Shown piece by piece: positions 46,841 to 55,231 of a stretch of DNA of 64,000 nucleotides. The stretch is from positions 124,001-188,000 of the forward strand of contig JAFEDJ010000013.1 in NCBI GenBank assembly GCA_018241685.1, written 5' to 3'. The stretch's first letter is position 1. The number at the start of each line of letters is the position of its first letter. The position numbers and the translations under genes are program-made. The DNA is from Pseudomonadota bacterium. GTDB lineage: Bacteria > Pseudomonadota > Gammaproteobacteria > Burkholderiales > Rhodocyclaceae. The notes under the pieces are model-generated. The model was not told where the DNA came from. It saw only the letters and a list, made by a program, of their open reading frames with translations, and did no database searches.

Positions 46841-47527
46841 GTGGATCGGAGCATCACCCTGTGGGTGCTGGATCTCGACAGCCCCACCAAAGACTGCGCC
46901 CGTGCCTGGTCCCTGCTCGATGCAGGGGAACAGGCACGGGCGCAGCGCTTTATGCGGGAGCGTGACCGCCGCCGCTTCATGCTGCGCCGCGCCGCCTTGC
47001 GGGAAATCCTCGCCCGGCACACCGGCCTGGCGCCCCACGCCCTGCCCTTCACCCGCAATCCGTTCGACCGCCCGTCCCTGGCCGGCATCGAACTGGACTT
47101 CAACACCTCCCACAGCGACGGCCTCGCCGTTGTCGCCGTCACCCACCACGGACGGGTTGGCATCGATGTGGAGCGCCGGCTGGACGACGCGCTGGATCCC
47201 GCCATCCTTCAGCCCCACCTCACCCCGGCCGCCTACACCGCCTTTCTCCACTATCCATCGGCCCAGCAGCGACACGCCTTCTTCGATTGGTGGGCCCGCA
47301 TCGAAGCCTTCGCCAAGGCGCGCGGAACCGGCATCGTGATGTCGCCACCACCGCCCCTCGACGGCAGCGAAGCCGACACCGCCCCCCGCTTGCTCCCCGA
47401 CGACCTGGGCAGGATGCAGACCTGGCATCCGCAAAGCCTGGCACTAGCCCCCACCCACTCAGCCAGCCTGGTGGTTTCCGACGTGGTACGCCCGGTCCAC
47501 GTCAGGCAATGGCCTGTCGCGGAATAA
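46841..47527 (+). CDS. 4'-phosphopantetheinyl transferase (Sfp/Gsp type)
   Basis: 228 residues. Transfers phosphopantetheine from CoA to carrier proteins. The N-terminal lobe has RFMRERDRRRFMLRRAALREIL. The metal- and CoA-binding blocks are FNTSHSDGLAVVAVTHHGRVGIDVERR and WWARIEAFAKARGTG. The usual WxxKEA motif reads W-A-R-I-E-A, so the Lys before the Glu is Ile. The start is a GTG right behind secF; no carrier-protein gene is nearby. Confidence 0.87.
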   Translation: MDRSITLWVLDLDSPTKDCARAWSLLDAGEQARAQRFMRERDRRRFMLRRAALREILARHTGLAPHALPFTRNPFDRPSLAGIELDFNTSHSDGLAVVAVTHHGRVGIDVERRLDDALDPAILQPHLTPAAYTAFLHYPSAQQRHAFFDWWARIEAFAKARGTGIVMSPPPPLDGSEADTAPRLLPDDLGRMQTWHPQSLALAPTHSASLVVSDVVRPVHVRQWPVAE

Positions 47528-47539
47528 TCCGGCGCGAAG

Positions 47540-49621
47540 TCAGGCCGGCTGCGGCAGACGCGGCGGCATCAGGAAATCCCGCGGCTGGCGGCGCAGGCGC
47601 TGCCACAGGCGCCGCCGCAACTCCTTCAGATCCGACTTAGGCAGATTGTAGGCGCGCACCGCCGTCAGCAGCGACAGCGCGAAACTCACCCCCAGGTTTA
47701 GCACGAACATCACCGCCACCCCGGCAACCGCCAGGGACAGCAGGCCCGTGCTGAGCTCCACGTCCAGCGCCGACGTGGCGAGGCTGAGGATGCCGGAGTT
47801 CAGCGTCACGTGGCGCACATCCAGCGGCAGGCCAAAGAAGCGCCCCAGCACCGGCGTCATGCCGAGCATCAGGCCCAGGGAAATGTTGGTCGCCCAGCCC
47901 GACATGTTGCGCGACACGATGCCGGCCAGACGGATCATGCGCAGACGACCGAAACGGTGACCGAGGCGGTGCTCGGCAATCGCCTGCGGCAAACGGTGAT
48001 AGACCGCCCAGTTGTCCACCCAGCCGCCGGCCAGCGCCGCCAGGTACAGGATGCAGCCGGTCAGCGCGGCGTAGAACACCGTGCCGCTGTCCACCGGGCT
48101 CAGCGCATGGAACACGTAACTGGCTTCGGCGCGGCTCAGGTAGGAATGGCCGGTGGCCCACTGCCAGGCCGCGTCGAAGGCGTAGGCACCGCAGGCCACC
48201 ACAACCACGTTGGCGATGGTGGCCGCCAGTTGCGAGCGGCAGATGCAGGCCGCGTAATCGACGATGCGCTCCAGGCGTGCCTCGCCCTTGCTGTCGCGGA
48301 TGATCGCCGCGAAGGTCGCCGCGGTCATCGCCGGCTGCTTGGTCGCCAGCATCAGGCCAAGCGCCTGCAGCAGCAGGAAGCTGAGCGCATAGTTGAGGCC
48401 GGAACCCAGCCCCTCCAGGAACAGTGCCAGACCGGCGCCAGCGATCGCCATCTTCATCGCTGCAGTCGCCACGGTGAGCAATCCGCCACCGGCTGCCGCC
48501 ACCCAGATATGCCGGTAGTCCTTTGGCGTCTCGGCAATGTAGTGCTCACCGGTCTCGCCGGCGCGGTCCACGATGCGTCGCTGCAGGCGGCGCAGGTTGC
48601 TGCGCACCACGTGCCACAGGCTGGTGCTCTCGTGGGCCGCGAAGGCCAGTTGCTGCAGCAGCGCCAGCGCCGGCGCCGGGCTGCTGCGCCCGGCCTGCAT
48701 CACCGCGACGATGGCCTCCAGGCGCACCAGGCAGCGCTCCAGCACATCGAGGCCATAGACGATATCGACGCTGATGCCTTCCGCTTCAAGCCGTGTGGAG
48801 ATCACGTGCATCTCGTCCCGGCAGGCGGCCACGCCGGCCGACCAGGCCTCCAGCAGCGGGCCGGGCAGACTCCCGCGCTCCCACGCGCACAGCAAGTTTT
48901 CGCCGCTGTCGGCCAGGCGCCGGAACGGCGAGCGGGACACTGGCCCCGGCTCGCTGCGCGTGCGCAGCTTCTGGGACAGGCCCTGGCCCTGCAGCCGCGC
49001 CAGCAGCAGACGGAAGCCGTCGGCCATGGCCCGCTGCAGCGCCGCCGTCATCGCCGGCTCCTCGGCCGGGAACAAGATATCCACCAGGCGCTGGAAGGAC
49101 GACGGCTGCAACCCGCGGACCAGCGTCAGATCCCGCGTCCGCGTGTAACTGCGGCTCATCAGGTGGCCCAGGTCGTGGTCGTCCCGCGGTGACGGAATCA
49201 GCCGCGTGGTCAGGCGATCGCCGAATTCGGAGAGAAAGCCCCGGTCACTGGGGATGCCCACTTCGCCGAACAGGTTGGCCCCGTCGGTTTCATCGAGAAT
49301 CAGGCAAAGGGCGTGGCGGACAGCCTCAGCAAGCTCAGGATGGGCGGCCAGCACGTCCATCAGCACCGCAAAACGCTGGGTGGCAGAACCGTGGACATCA
49401 GCGGAATCGATATAGACGTCGTTCCACAGGGCACCGCCGGCCAGCCAGCCATTGAGCGCCCGCCAGGCGTCCATACGGTCGGGAAGATCCTCGGCGATCA
49501 GCAATGCCCGCAAGTAGATGGCCAGTTTGCGCAGGTCGCGCGGCCCCTGGCGATGATCCGGGAGCACCGCATGGACGTATGCCAGCAGCGCATCGATGGA
49601 GGGGGTCTGTGTATTCTGCAT
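47540..49621 (-). CDS. Gcr-family ('site-specific recombinase') multi-helix membrane protein
   Basis: 693 residues, the size and look of the Gcr family found in Neisseria and Betaproteobacteria and traditionally labelled site-specific recombinase. The N-terminal half is helical and soluble. The C-terminal half has at least five long hydrophobic segments (for example GLLTVATAAMKMAIAGAGLA, LAATIANVVVVACGAYAFDA and LLSLAVAGVAVMFVLNLGVS). I see no tyrosine- or serine-recombinase motif, so the label is doubtful. The gene is read in the same direction as the SIR2-like gene and nifQ, 69 bp behind them. Confidence 0.8.
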   Translation of the reverse strand: MQNTQTPSIDALLAYVHAVLPDHRQGPRDLRKLAIYLRALLIAEDLPDRMDAWRALNGWLAGGALWNDVYIDSADVHGSATQRFAVLMDVLAAHPELAEAVRHALCLILDETDGANLFGEVGIPSDRGFLSEFGDRLTTRLIPSPRDDHDLGHLMSRSYTRTRDLTLVRGLQPSSFQRLVDILFPAEEPAMTAALQRAMADGFRLLLARLQGQGLSQKLRTRSEPGPVSRSPFRRLADSGENLLCAWERGSLPGPLLEAWSAGVAACRDEMHVISTRLEAEGISVDIVYGLDVLERCLVRLEAIVAVMQAGRSSPAPALALLQQLAFAAHESTSLWHVVRSNLRRLQRRIVDRAGETGEHYIAETPKDYRHIWVAAAGGGLLTVATAAMKMAIAGAGLALFLEGLGSGLNYALSFLLLQALGLMLATKQPAMTAATFAAIIRDSKGEARLERIVDYAACICRSQLAATIANVVVVACGAYAFDAAWQWATGHSYLSRAEASYVFHALSPVDSGTVFYAALTGCILYLAALAGGWVDNWAVYHRLPQAIAEHRLGHRFGRLRMIRLAGIVSRNMSGWATNISLGLMLGMTPVLGRFFGLPLDVRHVTLNSGILSLATSALDVELSTGLLSLAVAGVAVMFVLNLGVSFALSLLTAVRAYNLPKSDLKELRRRLWQRLRRQPRDFLMPPRLPQPA

Positions 49622-49690
49622 ATCACGGATGGACCCGGTCCGTGATCATTGGTTCGGCAGGACGGCCTGGAAGCCGCCCTGCCCGCGGGA

Positions 49691-50551
49691 TCAGGCGGCG
49701 GCCAGCGCCTCGCCGTAGAGCGCCGAGATCGGCGCCTCAATGATCTCGATGCCGAGACGCGCGCAGAAGCGGCGCTCCTTGGCGGTGGGCTCCTCGATCA
49801 TCGCCCAGGCGGCCGGACCGGTCGCACAGTCGTAGATGATGTCGCTCATCACCATCCGCTCAGTGTCGCGGTTGAGACGCAGACCGAGGAACAGGTAGCG
49901 CTTGCCCACCCGGCGAGCCTTCAGGAAAGGCGGAATGGAGAAGCCCCCCATCAACTCGGTGATGTAATCCACGTAGTCGGCATCGGAGGCGATGAAGTCC
50001 GGCTGCGGCCACGGCGTGCCCATCGGCTTGAAGAGCACCGGCAGCGAGCTGTCCACGCCTTCGTTGCTGACCTCGGCGTACTTCTCGCCGTCGTGCTGAT
50101 ACAGCCGGTAGCGGAAGGCCGTGCCAGCCATGCGGGCGATGCCCACCACCAGGATGTGCGGCGTCTTCGACCACAGACGCTGCAGCTGGGTGTCCCGGTT
50201 GATGTCGATCACGTAGTCGGGGTTGAAGCCGGTCAGCCAGCCATGGAAGGCTGAATCGGTCCATTCGTCCGAGCCGTAGGTGGCGATCAGGAATTTGTTC
50301 ACCGCCGCGCGGCCGCGCTTGAGCTCGACGTTCATCGCCGCCCGCGGGAATTCGTACATCAGCCGCGGCGCCATCGGCTGGCCGTTGTTCATGGCCAGGA
50401 TGAGGCTGTTGCTGTCGGCCGGGATCGGCTTGCCGGAAACCTTATGGGTGACGTGCGACAGCGCGCCGGCGCCCAGGTAGGGAACGATGTCGCCGGAAGC
50501 GAGGCCTGCATGCAGGCTGGCCAGGAGATCGGCAGGAATGGTCTGACTCAT
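49691..50551 (-). CDS. SIR2-fold (SIR2-like) protein in the nifQ transcription unit
   Basis: 286 residues. SIR2-family outline: DIVPYLGAGALSH at residues 21-33 (GAG NAD-binding turn) and DYVIDINRDTQLQ in place of TTNYDxxLE. Then comes VLFKPMGTPWPQPDFIASDADY in place of the YKLHG...DDxxLTxxDY block, and RYLFLGLRLNRDTER matching the LFIGYSLxDxxxR strand. In the KLHG position the catalytic His is replaced by Met177 (codon at 50021-50023), so deacylase or NADase activity is doubtful, while NAD binding is plausible. It follows nifQ by 111 bp on the same strand, behind a NifA/sigma-54 promoter, and draT lies just upstream. The start at 50551 is preferred over an upstream extension. Role unknown; I infer a nitrogenase-related NAD-linked function. 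Confidence 0.8.
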   Translation of the reverse strand: MSQTIPADLLASLHAGLASGDIVPYLGAGALSHVTHKVSGKPIPADSNSLILAMNNGQPMAPRLMYEFPRAAMNVELKRGRAAVNKFLIATYGSDEWTDSAFHGWLTGFNPDYVIDINRDTQLQRLWSKTPHILVVGIARMAGTAFRYRLYQHDGEKYAEVSNEGVDSSLPVLFKPMGTPWPQPDFIASDADYVDYITELMGGFSIPPFLKARRVGKRYLFLGLRLNRDTERMVMSDIIYDCATGPAAWAMIEEPTAKERRFCARLGIEIIEAPISALYGEALAAA

Positions 50552-50662
50552 GGATGACTCCGTGGGGATGGAGAAAAAGGAAGGCAAACGCGGAAATCGC
50601 GGCAAGCGCCGCACCGGCCGCTTGCCGCGGCCGGCGGACGAACGAGCCGGTGCGAACGGAAA

Positions 50663-51289
50663 TCAGGCATGCAGGGCCATTGCGGGTGGAGCAAAGGCCG
50701 CCAGCGGCAGCCCATCCTCGGGGCCGAAGCAGGTCGGGCGGTCATTGCACACCGTGCAGCTCGGCGCCCGGCAGGCATGCACCTCGGCCCGGTCGCACAG
50801 CTGCTTGTAGAAGAACTTCTTCCACTTCATGTCGCCGCTGTTCAGACCGTGCAGGACCGGGAAGTGGCTCTGCAGCACCTCACCAAGCATGTGGCGGGAC
50901 GGCAGGCCCATGTCCTGCCACAGGTGATTGGCCGACATGCAGGCGGTGGACACCGCACAGGCCAGCCACAGGCTGCGCGTGTCGTCCTCGGCCCGGTGGT
51001 CCCACAGCAGGGCCAGCAGGTCGGAAAACTCGTCGAGGGAGTTGGACGGGCGCGGCGCCGACTTCTGCATTGCACGCAGGGCCAGGTGGGCATCCCATTC
51101 CAGGTAGGGGAATTCGCTCTCCAGCAGCCACGCGAACTCCTCCACGCCCAAGCCGGCGATCGGCGCCGAATACTCGGCCGGGCGCAGCGCAGCGCCGGCG
51201 ATCACGCCAGCCAGCGCGATGGTGGTCACGTCGGACGGATCGCCGGCTGCAGCGAGGAGTTGCAGGTTCAGATTGGCAGGGCTCGCCAT
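50663..51289 (-). CDS. nifQ: NifQ, molybdenum delivery to FeMo-co synthesis
   Basis: 208 residues. The C terminus carries the NifQ signature C-x4-C-x2-C-x5-C (Cys173, 178, 181, 187) that binds a Mo-Fe-S cluster. Just before it is MKWKKFFYKQLCDRA, also typical. NifQ passes molybdenum to NifEN/NifH during cofactor assembly. The ATG at 51289 gives MASPANLNLQ; the frame is open up to 51346 but that part overlaps the sigma-54 promoter (51331-51345), so a longer protein is impossible from that promoter. The N-terminal two thirds are helical, as in other NifQ. Confidence 0.92.
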   Translation of the reverse strand: MASPANLNLQLLAAAGDPSDVTTIALAGVIAGAALRPAEYSAPIAGLGVEEFAWLLESEFPYLEWDAHLALRAMQKSAPRPSNSLDEFSDLLALLWDHRAEDDTRSLWLACAVSTACMSANHLWQDMGLPSRHMLGEVLQSHFPVLHGLNSGDMKWKKFFYKQLCDRAEVHACRAPSCTVCNDRPTCFGPEDGLPLAAFAPPAMALHA

Positions 51290-51330
51290 GATGGCCTCCG
51301 AAAAGATTGACCTCGAATGCCAGTCTTTAC

Positions 51331-51345
51331 GCAAAGCCCGTGCCA
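51331..51345 (-). promoter_or_regulatory. sigma-54 -24/-12 promoter of nifQ
   Basis: Reading the minus strand gives TGGCAC-GGGCT-TTGC, a perfect -24/-12 element with the right spacing. The expected transcript starts about 11 bp downstream, some 30 bp before the nifQ ATG. Confidence 0.88.
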
Positions 51346-51450
51346 TACCCGGAACAGCTTCCCATGCCCCGCCAATGCCGCGCCCGGTGCGGCCTGCCGC
51401 TTCTATGTCGGTTGCGGGGCGAGACTCTCCCCCGCGGGCTTCCTGCCAGT

Positions 51451-51466
51451 TGTCGCATTCACGACA
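51451..51466. promoter_or_regulatory. NifA upstream activator site of nifQ
   Basis: TGT-CGCATTCACG-ACA fits the NifA consensus TGT-N10-ACA, inside the larger palindrome TTGTCG...CGACAA. It lies about 110 bp upstream of the -24 element, the usual distance. Confidence 0.85.
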
Positions 51467-51564
51467 AGCCGTTACTGGACGATTCCGTGCGGATTGTTCC
51501 GTCGGGCGAACCCACGCATCCCACGACCTTCCTCAAGAAGATGGAGCCCCCCGGAGGCCATCAC

Positions 51565-52422
51565 CTAGAAGGTAGCGACCTGCACCGCGTAAAGGCCGCC
51601 GATCACCGCGAACTCGTCCTCGCCCTTCAACATGCCGGGCAGCAGGTGGTTGTAGAAGAAGATCTTGGTCAGCGGGACTTCGGCCTGCAGGATGTAGTCG
51701 CCGAACTCGCTGGCCCGCTCGCGGGACGTGGAGAAGGAATTGAGGTTGTTGAGCAGGTAGATGCTGTCGGCGCGCCCCTGCCCGGCGATCCGCTCGTGGG
51801 CGTCAAGCTTGTTCACGCCACGGTACAGCGTCAGGTGCGTGCGGTCCGGGTCAGGCCGGTGCAGCTCGTACTGCGTGTAGGCATATAAGAGATCGAGCTG
51901 TGCCTCGAGGGCGTTGGTGCCATACAGCCCGGCCGACCTCGCCTCGAGGTAGCGCCAGTAGACCTCGCTGCCGGTATCGGCCAGCGAGCCCCGGTGGTAG
52001 CGCGGCGTCAGCCCGAAGCGCGACTCCACCCAGCCCTTCAGCACCGCCGCCTCGCGGCCGTCCGCATCGAAGGCCCAGCCGCGCACCACGCGCTGGTAAT
52101 TGCTGTTGCCGCGCGTCGGCGCGCGATTGCGGCACGGCGCCAGGCGCCCGAAGTCCGGACTCAACCCGGCCTCCTCCAGCGCTTCCAGGCGGAAGCTCAC
52201 CACCATGTAGTCAACGAAACGCTGGGCCCGTCGGGCCACGTCGGGCAGCGCGTCGAGCATGTCGAACAGGCTGCGGTGCAGCTCCCACACCCCGTCGATG
52301 ACCAGCGGCGCCGGATTCCGCTGGTAGGTCAGGCCGCCGATGATCGCTGCCGGCAGGTTGCAGCGGTTGATCGGCAGACGCGCGCCCCTCGGCAAAGCCG
52401 GCACGCTTTCCTCCCCTTTCAC
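51565..52422 (-). CDS. draT: NAD+-dinitrogenase reductase ADP-ribosyltransferase DraT
   Basis: Switches off nitrogenase by ADP-ribosylating Arg101 of NifH when ammonium appears or energy fails. About 285 residues. The ADP-ribosyltransferase fold is seen as LTLYRGVNKLDAHERI, NSFSTSRERASEFGDY (the S-T-S strand) and MLKGEDEFAVIGGLYAV (catalytic Glu region). The N-terminal LPINRCNLPA matches the region where DraT proteins begin. The frame is open to an ATG at 52479, but the GTG at 52422 has GGAGG 11 nt upstream and leaves the NifA site at 52443-52458 outside the gene, so I prefer it. No draG is in the window. Confidence 0.9.
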   Translation of the reverse strand: MKGEESVPALPRGARLPINRCNLPAAIIGGLTYQRNPAPLVIDGVWELHRSLFDMLDALPDVARRAQRFVDYMVVSFRLEALEEAGLSPDFGRLAPCRNRAPTRGNSNYQRVVRGWAFDADGREAAVLKGWVESRFGLTPRYHRGSLADTGSEVYWRYLEARSAGLYGTNALEAQLDLLYAYTQYELHRPDPDRTHLTLYRGVNKLDAHERIAGQGRADSIYLLNNLNSFSTSRERASEFGDYILQAEVPLTKIFFYNHLLPGMLKGEDEFAVIGGLYAVQVATF

Positions 52423-52442
52423 TCCGACGACATCCTCCAAGC

Positions 52443-52487
52443 TGTGAAACTCCCTACAAAGCGTGGGGTCTTGTCGCATCCCACACG
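52443..52487. promoter_or_regulatory. NifA upstream activator sites of nifH
   Basis: Site 1, TGT-GAAACTCCCT-ACA at 52443-52458, is a full match to TGT-N10-ACA, about 100 bp before the nifH -24 element. Site 2, TGT-CGCATCCCAC-ACG at 52472-52487, has one mismatch. Both lie between divergent draT and nifH. Confidence 0.8.
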
Positions 52488-52555
52488 CGACAACAGCACC
52501 CTACAAAAATCATTTAACAGAATAAATTCAAGAACTTGAATAAACAATCAGGACA

Positions 52556-52570
52556 TGGCACAGCGCTTGC
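52556..52570 (+). promoter_or_regulatory. sigma-54 -24/-12 promoter of nifHDKT
   Basis: TGGCAC-AGCGC-TTGC, a perfect -24/-12 element. Transcription should start near 52582, leaving a leader of about 50 nt before the nifH ATG (52632), which is preceded by AAGGAGAATCGAA. Confidence 0.92.
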
Positions 52571-52595
52571 GATTAGGTAATCACACGAGGCATAG

Positions 52596-53510
<915 letters not shown>

Positions 53511-53532
53511 TCAGCGCGCTACGCCGTACCTT

Positions 53533-53558
53533 GGTGCCGGCTGCGCCCGGCCGGCACC
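53533..53558 (+). other. nifH-nifD intercistronic hairpin
   Basis: GGTGCCGGC (53533-53541) pairs with GCCGGCACC (53550-53558) around an 8-base loop, 23 bp after the nifH stop, without a T-tract. It is likely an mRNA 3' stabiliser or partial attenuator that keeps NifH in excess over NifDK. Confidence 0.6.
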
Positions 53559-53582
53559 TTCTCCGCCAACCTGATTTCGTCG

Positions 53583-53596
53583 CCGCAGATTAGCGG
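53583..53596 (+). other. mini-hairpin element before nifD
   Basis: CCGC-AGATTA-GCGG, a 4 bp stem with a six-base loop ending 20 nt before the nifD ATG. The same element with one base changed in the loop lies before nifK (55199-55212). Confidence 0.5.
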
Positions 53597-53616
53597 GACG
53601 CAAAAGGAGCAACACC

Positions 53617-55089
53617 ATGGCTGCGCTTACGCGTGAAGAAACCGAAGCCCTCATCCAGGAGGTGCTGGAGGTTTACCCCGAAAAGGCCAAGAAGGATCGT
53701 ACCAAGCACCTCGCGGTGAACGATCACGAGGCCAATGCCAAGAAGTGCATCACCTCCAACCGCAAGTCGCTGCCCGGCGTGATGACCATCCGCGGCTGTG
53801 CCTATGCCGGTTCCAAGGGCGTGGTGTGGGGTCCGATCAAGGACATGATCCACATCTCCCACGGCCCCGTCGGCTGCGGCCAGTACTCCCGTGCCGGTCG
53901 TCGCAACTACTACGTCGGTGTCACCGGGATCAACGCCTTCGGTGAAATGAACTTCACCTCCGACTTCCAGGAACGCGACATCGTCTTCGGCGGCGACAAG
54001 AAGCTGGCCAAGCTGATCGACGAAATCGAAGAGCTGTTCCCGCTGAACAAGGGCATCTCCGTACAGTCCGAGTGCCCGATCGGCCTGATCGGCGACGACA
54101 TCGAAGCCGTTTCCAAGAAGGCTACCGCCAAGTTCGGCAAGACCGTCGTGCCGGTGCGCTGCGAAGGCTTCCGCGGTGTTTCCCAGTCCCTCGGCCACCA
54201 CATCGCCAACGACGCGATCCGTGACTGGGTGATCGGCAACCGTGACGCCAAGGAATTCGCCTCCACCCCGTACGACGTGGCCATCATCGGCGACTACAAC
54301 ATCGGTGGTGACGCCTGGTCGTCCCGTATCCTCCTCGAGGAAATGGGCCTGCGCGTGGTCGCCCAGTGGTCTGGCGACGGCACCCTGGCCGAAATGGAGA
54401 ACACCCCGAAGGTCAAGCTGAACCTCCTCCACTGCTACCGCTCGATGAACTACATCAGCCGTCACATGGAAGAGAAGTACGGGATTCCCTGGGTCGAGTA
54501 CAACTTCTTCGGCCCGACCAAGGTCGAGGAATCCCTGCGCAAGATCGCCACCTACTTCGATGACACCATCAAAGAAGGCGCCGAGCGCGTGATCGCCAAG
54601 TACAAGGCCATGATGGACGCCGTCATCGCCAAGTACCGTCCGCGCCTCGAAGGCAAGAAGGTCATGCTGTACGTGGGCGGCCTGCGTCCCCGTCACGTGA
54701 TCGGCGCGTACGAAGACCTGGGCATGGAAGTGGTCGGCACCGGCTACGAATTCGCCCACAACGACGACTACGAGCGCACCGTCAAGGAAATGGGCAACGC
54801 GACCCTGCTGTACGACGACGTGACCGGCTTCGAATTCGAAGAGTTCGTCAAGAAGGTCAAGCCCGACCTCGTCGGCTCCGGCATCAAGGAAAAGTTCATC
54901 TTCCAGAAGATGGGCATCCCCTTCCGTCAGATGCACTCCTGGGATTACTCGGGCCCCTACCACGGTTACGACGGTTTCGCGATCTTCGCCCGTGACATGG
55001 ACATGACCCTGAACAACCCCTGCTGGAAGACGCAGACCCCGCCGTGGAAGAAGAACGACGACGCAGCCCCGCTGGCTGCCGCCGCCTGA
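53617..55089 (+). CDS. nifD: nitrogenase molybdenum-iron protein alpha chain NifD
   Basis: 490 residues. With NifK forms the MoFe protein that reduces N2. P-cluster ligands are Cys61 (IRGCAYAG), Cys87 (GPVGCGQYS) and Cys153 (QSECPIG). FeMo-co ligands are Cys273 (LLHCYRS) and His440 ([10 protein letters not shown]). [20 protein letters not shown] is also conserved, and marks it as the Mo-type, not the vanadium or iron-only enzyme. ATG at 53617 after AAAAGGAG. Confidence 0.99.
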   Translation: MAALTREETEALIQEVLEVYPEKAKKDRTKHLAVNDHEANAKKCITSNRKSLPGVMTIRGCAYAGSKGVVWGPIKDMIHISHGPVGCGQYSRAGRRNYYVGVTGINAFGEMNFTSDFQERDIVFGGDKKLAKLIDEIEELFPLNKGISVQSECPIGLIGDDIEAVSKKATAKFGKTVVPVRCEGFRGVSQSLGHHIANDAIRDWVIGNRDAKEFASTPYDVAIIGDYNIGGDAWSSRILLEEMGLRVVAQWSGDGTLAEMENTPKVKLNLLHCYRSMNYISRHMEEKYGIPWVEYNFFGPTKVEESLRKIATYFDDTIKEGAERVIAKYKAMMDAVIAKYRPRLEGKKVMLYVGGLRPRHVIGAYEDLGMEVVGTGYEFAHNDDYERTVKEMGNATLLYDDVTGFEFEEFVKKVKPDLVGSGIKEKFIFQKMGIPFRQMHSWDYSGPYHGYDGFAIFARDMDMTLNNPCWKTQTPPWKKNDDAAPLAAAA

Positions 55090-55198
55090 TTCCGTAGCAA
55101 GTCTGTTGCATCCGCCCTGCCCTCGCGGCGGGGCGACGCAAGCCCCATGCGGGTGACGACCCCTGTCGCCACCCACCTTTCCGACCTGTTGCCTGGGT

Positions 55199-55212
55199 CC
55201 GCAGATTGGCGG
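55199..55212 (+). other. mini-hairpin element before nifK
   Basis: CCGC-AGATTG-GCGG, ending 19 nt before the nifK ATG; 13 of 14 bases equal the element before nifD. Confidence 0.5.
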
Positions 55213-55231
55213 CCGGGCTGGGAGACGAGAA

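Noticed and set aside
49691..50551. Calling the SIR2-like gene a DraG (ADP-ribosylglycohydrolase)
   Set aside because: It lacks the DraG metal-binding Asp-rich motifs and has the SIR2 pattern instead.
47540..50551. Mobile element or genomic island border suggested by the 'recombinase' name
   Set aside because: No terminal repeats, tRNA or integrase motif; base composition is uniform across the region.
52556..52570. IHF site at CAATCAGGACATGG near the nifH promoter
   Set aside because: It overlaps the -24 box and misses the TTR half of the IHF consensus.
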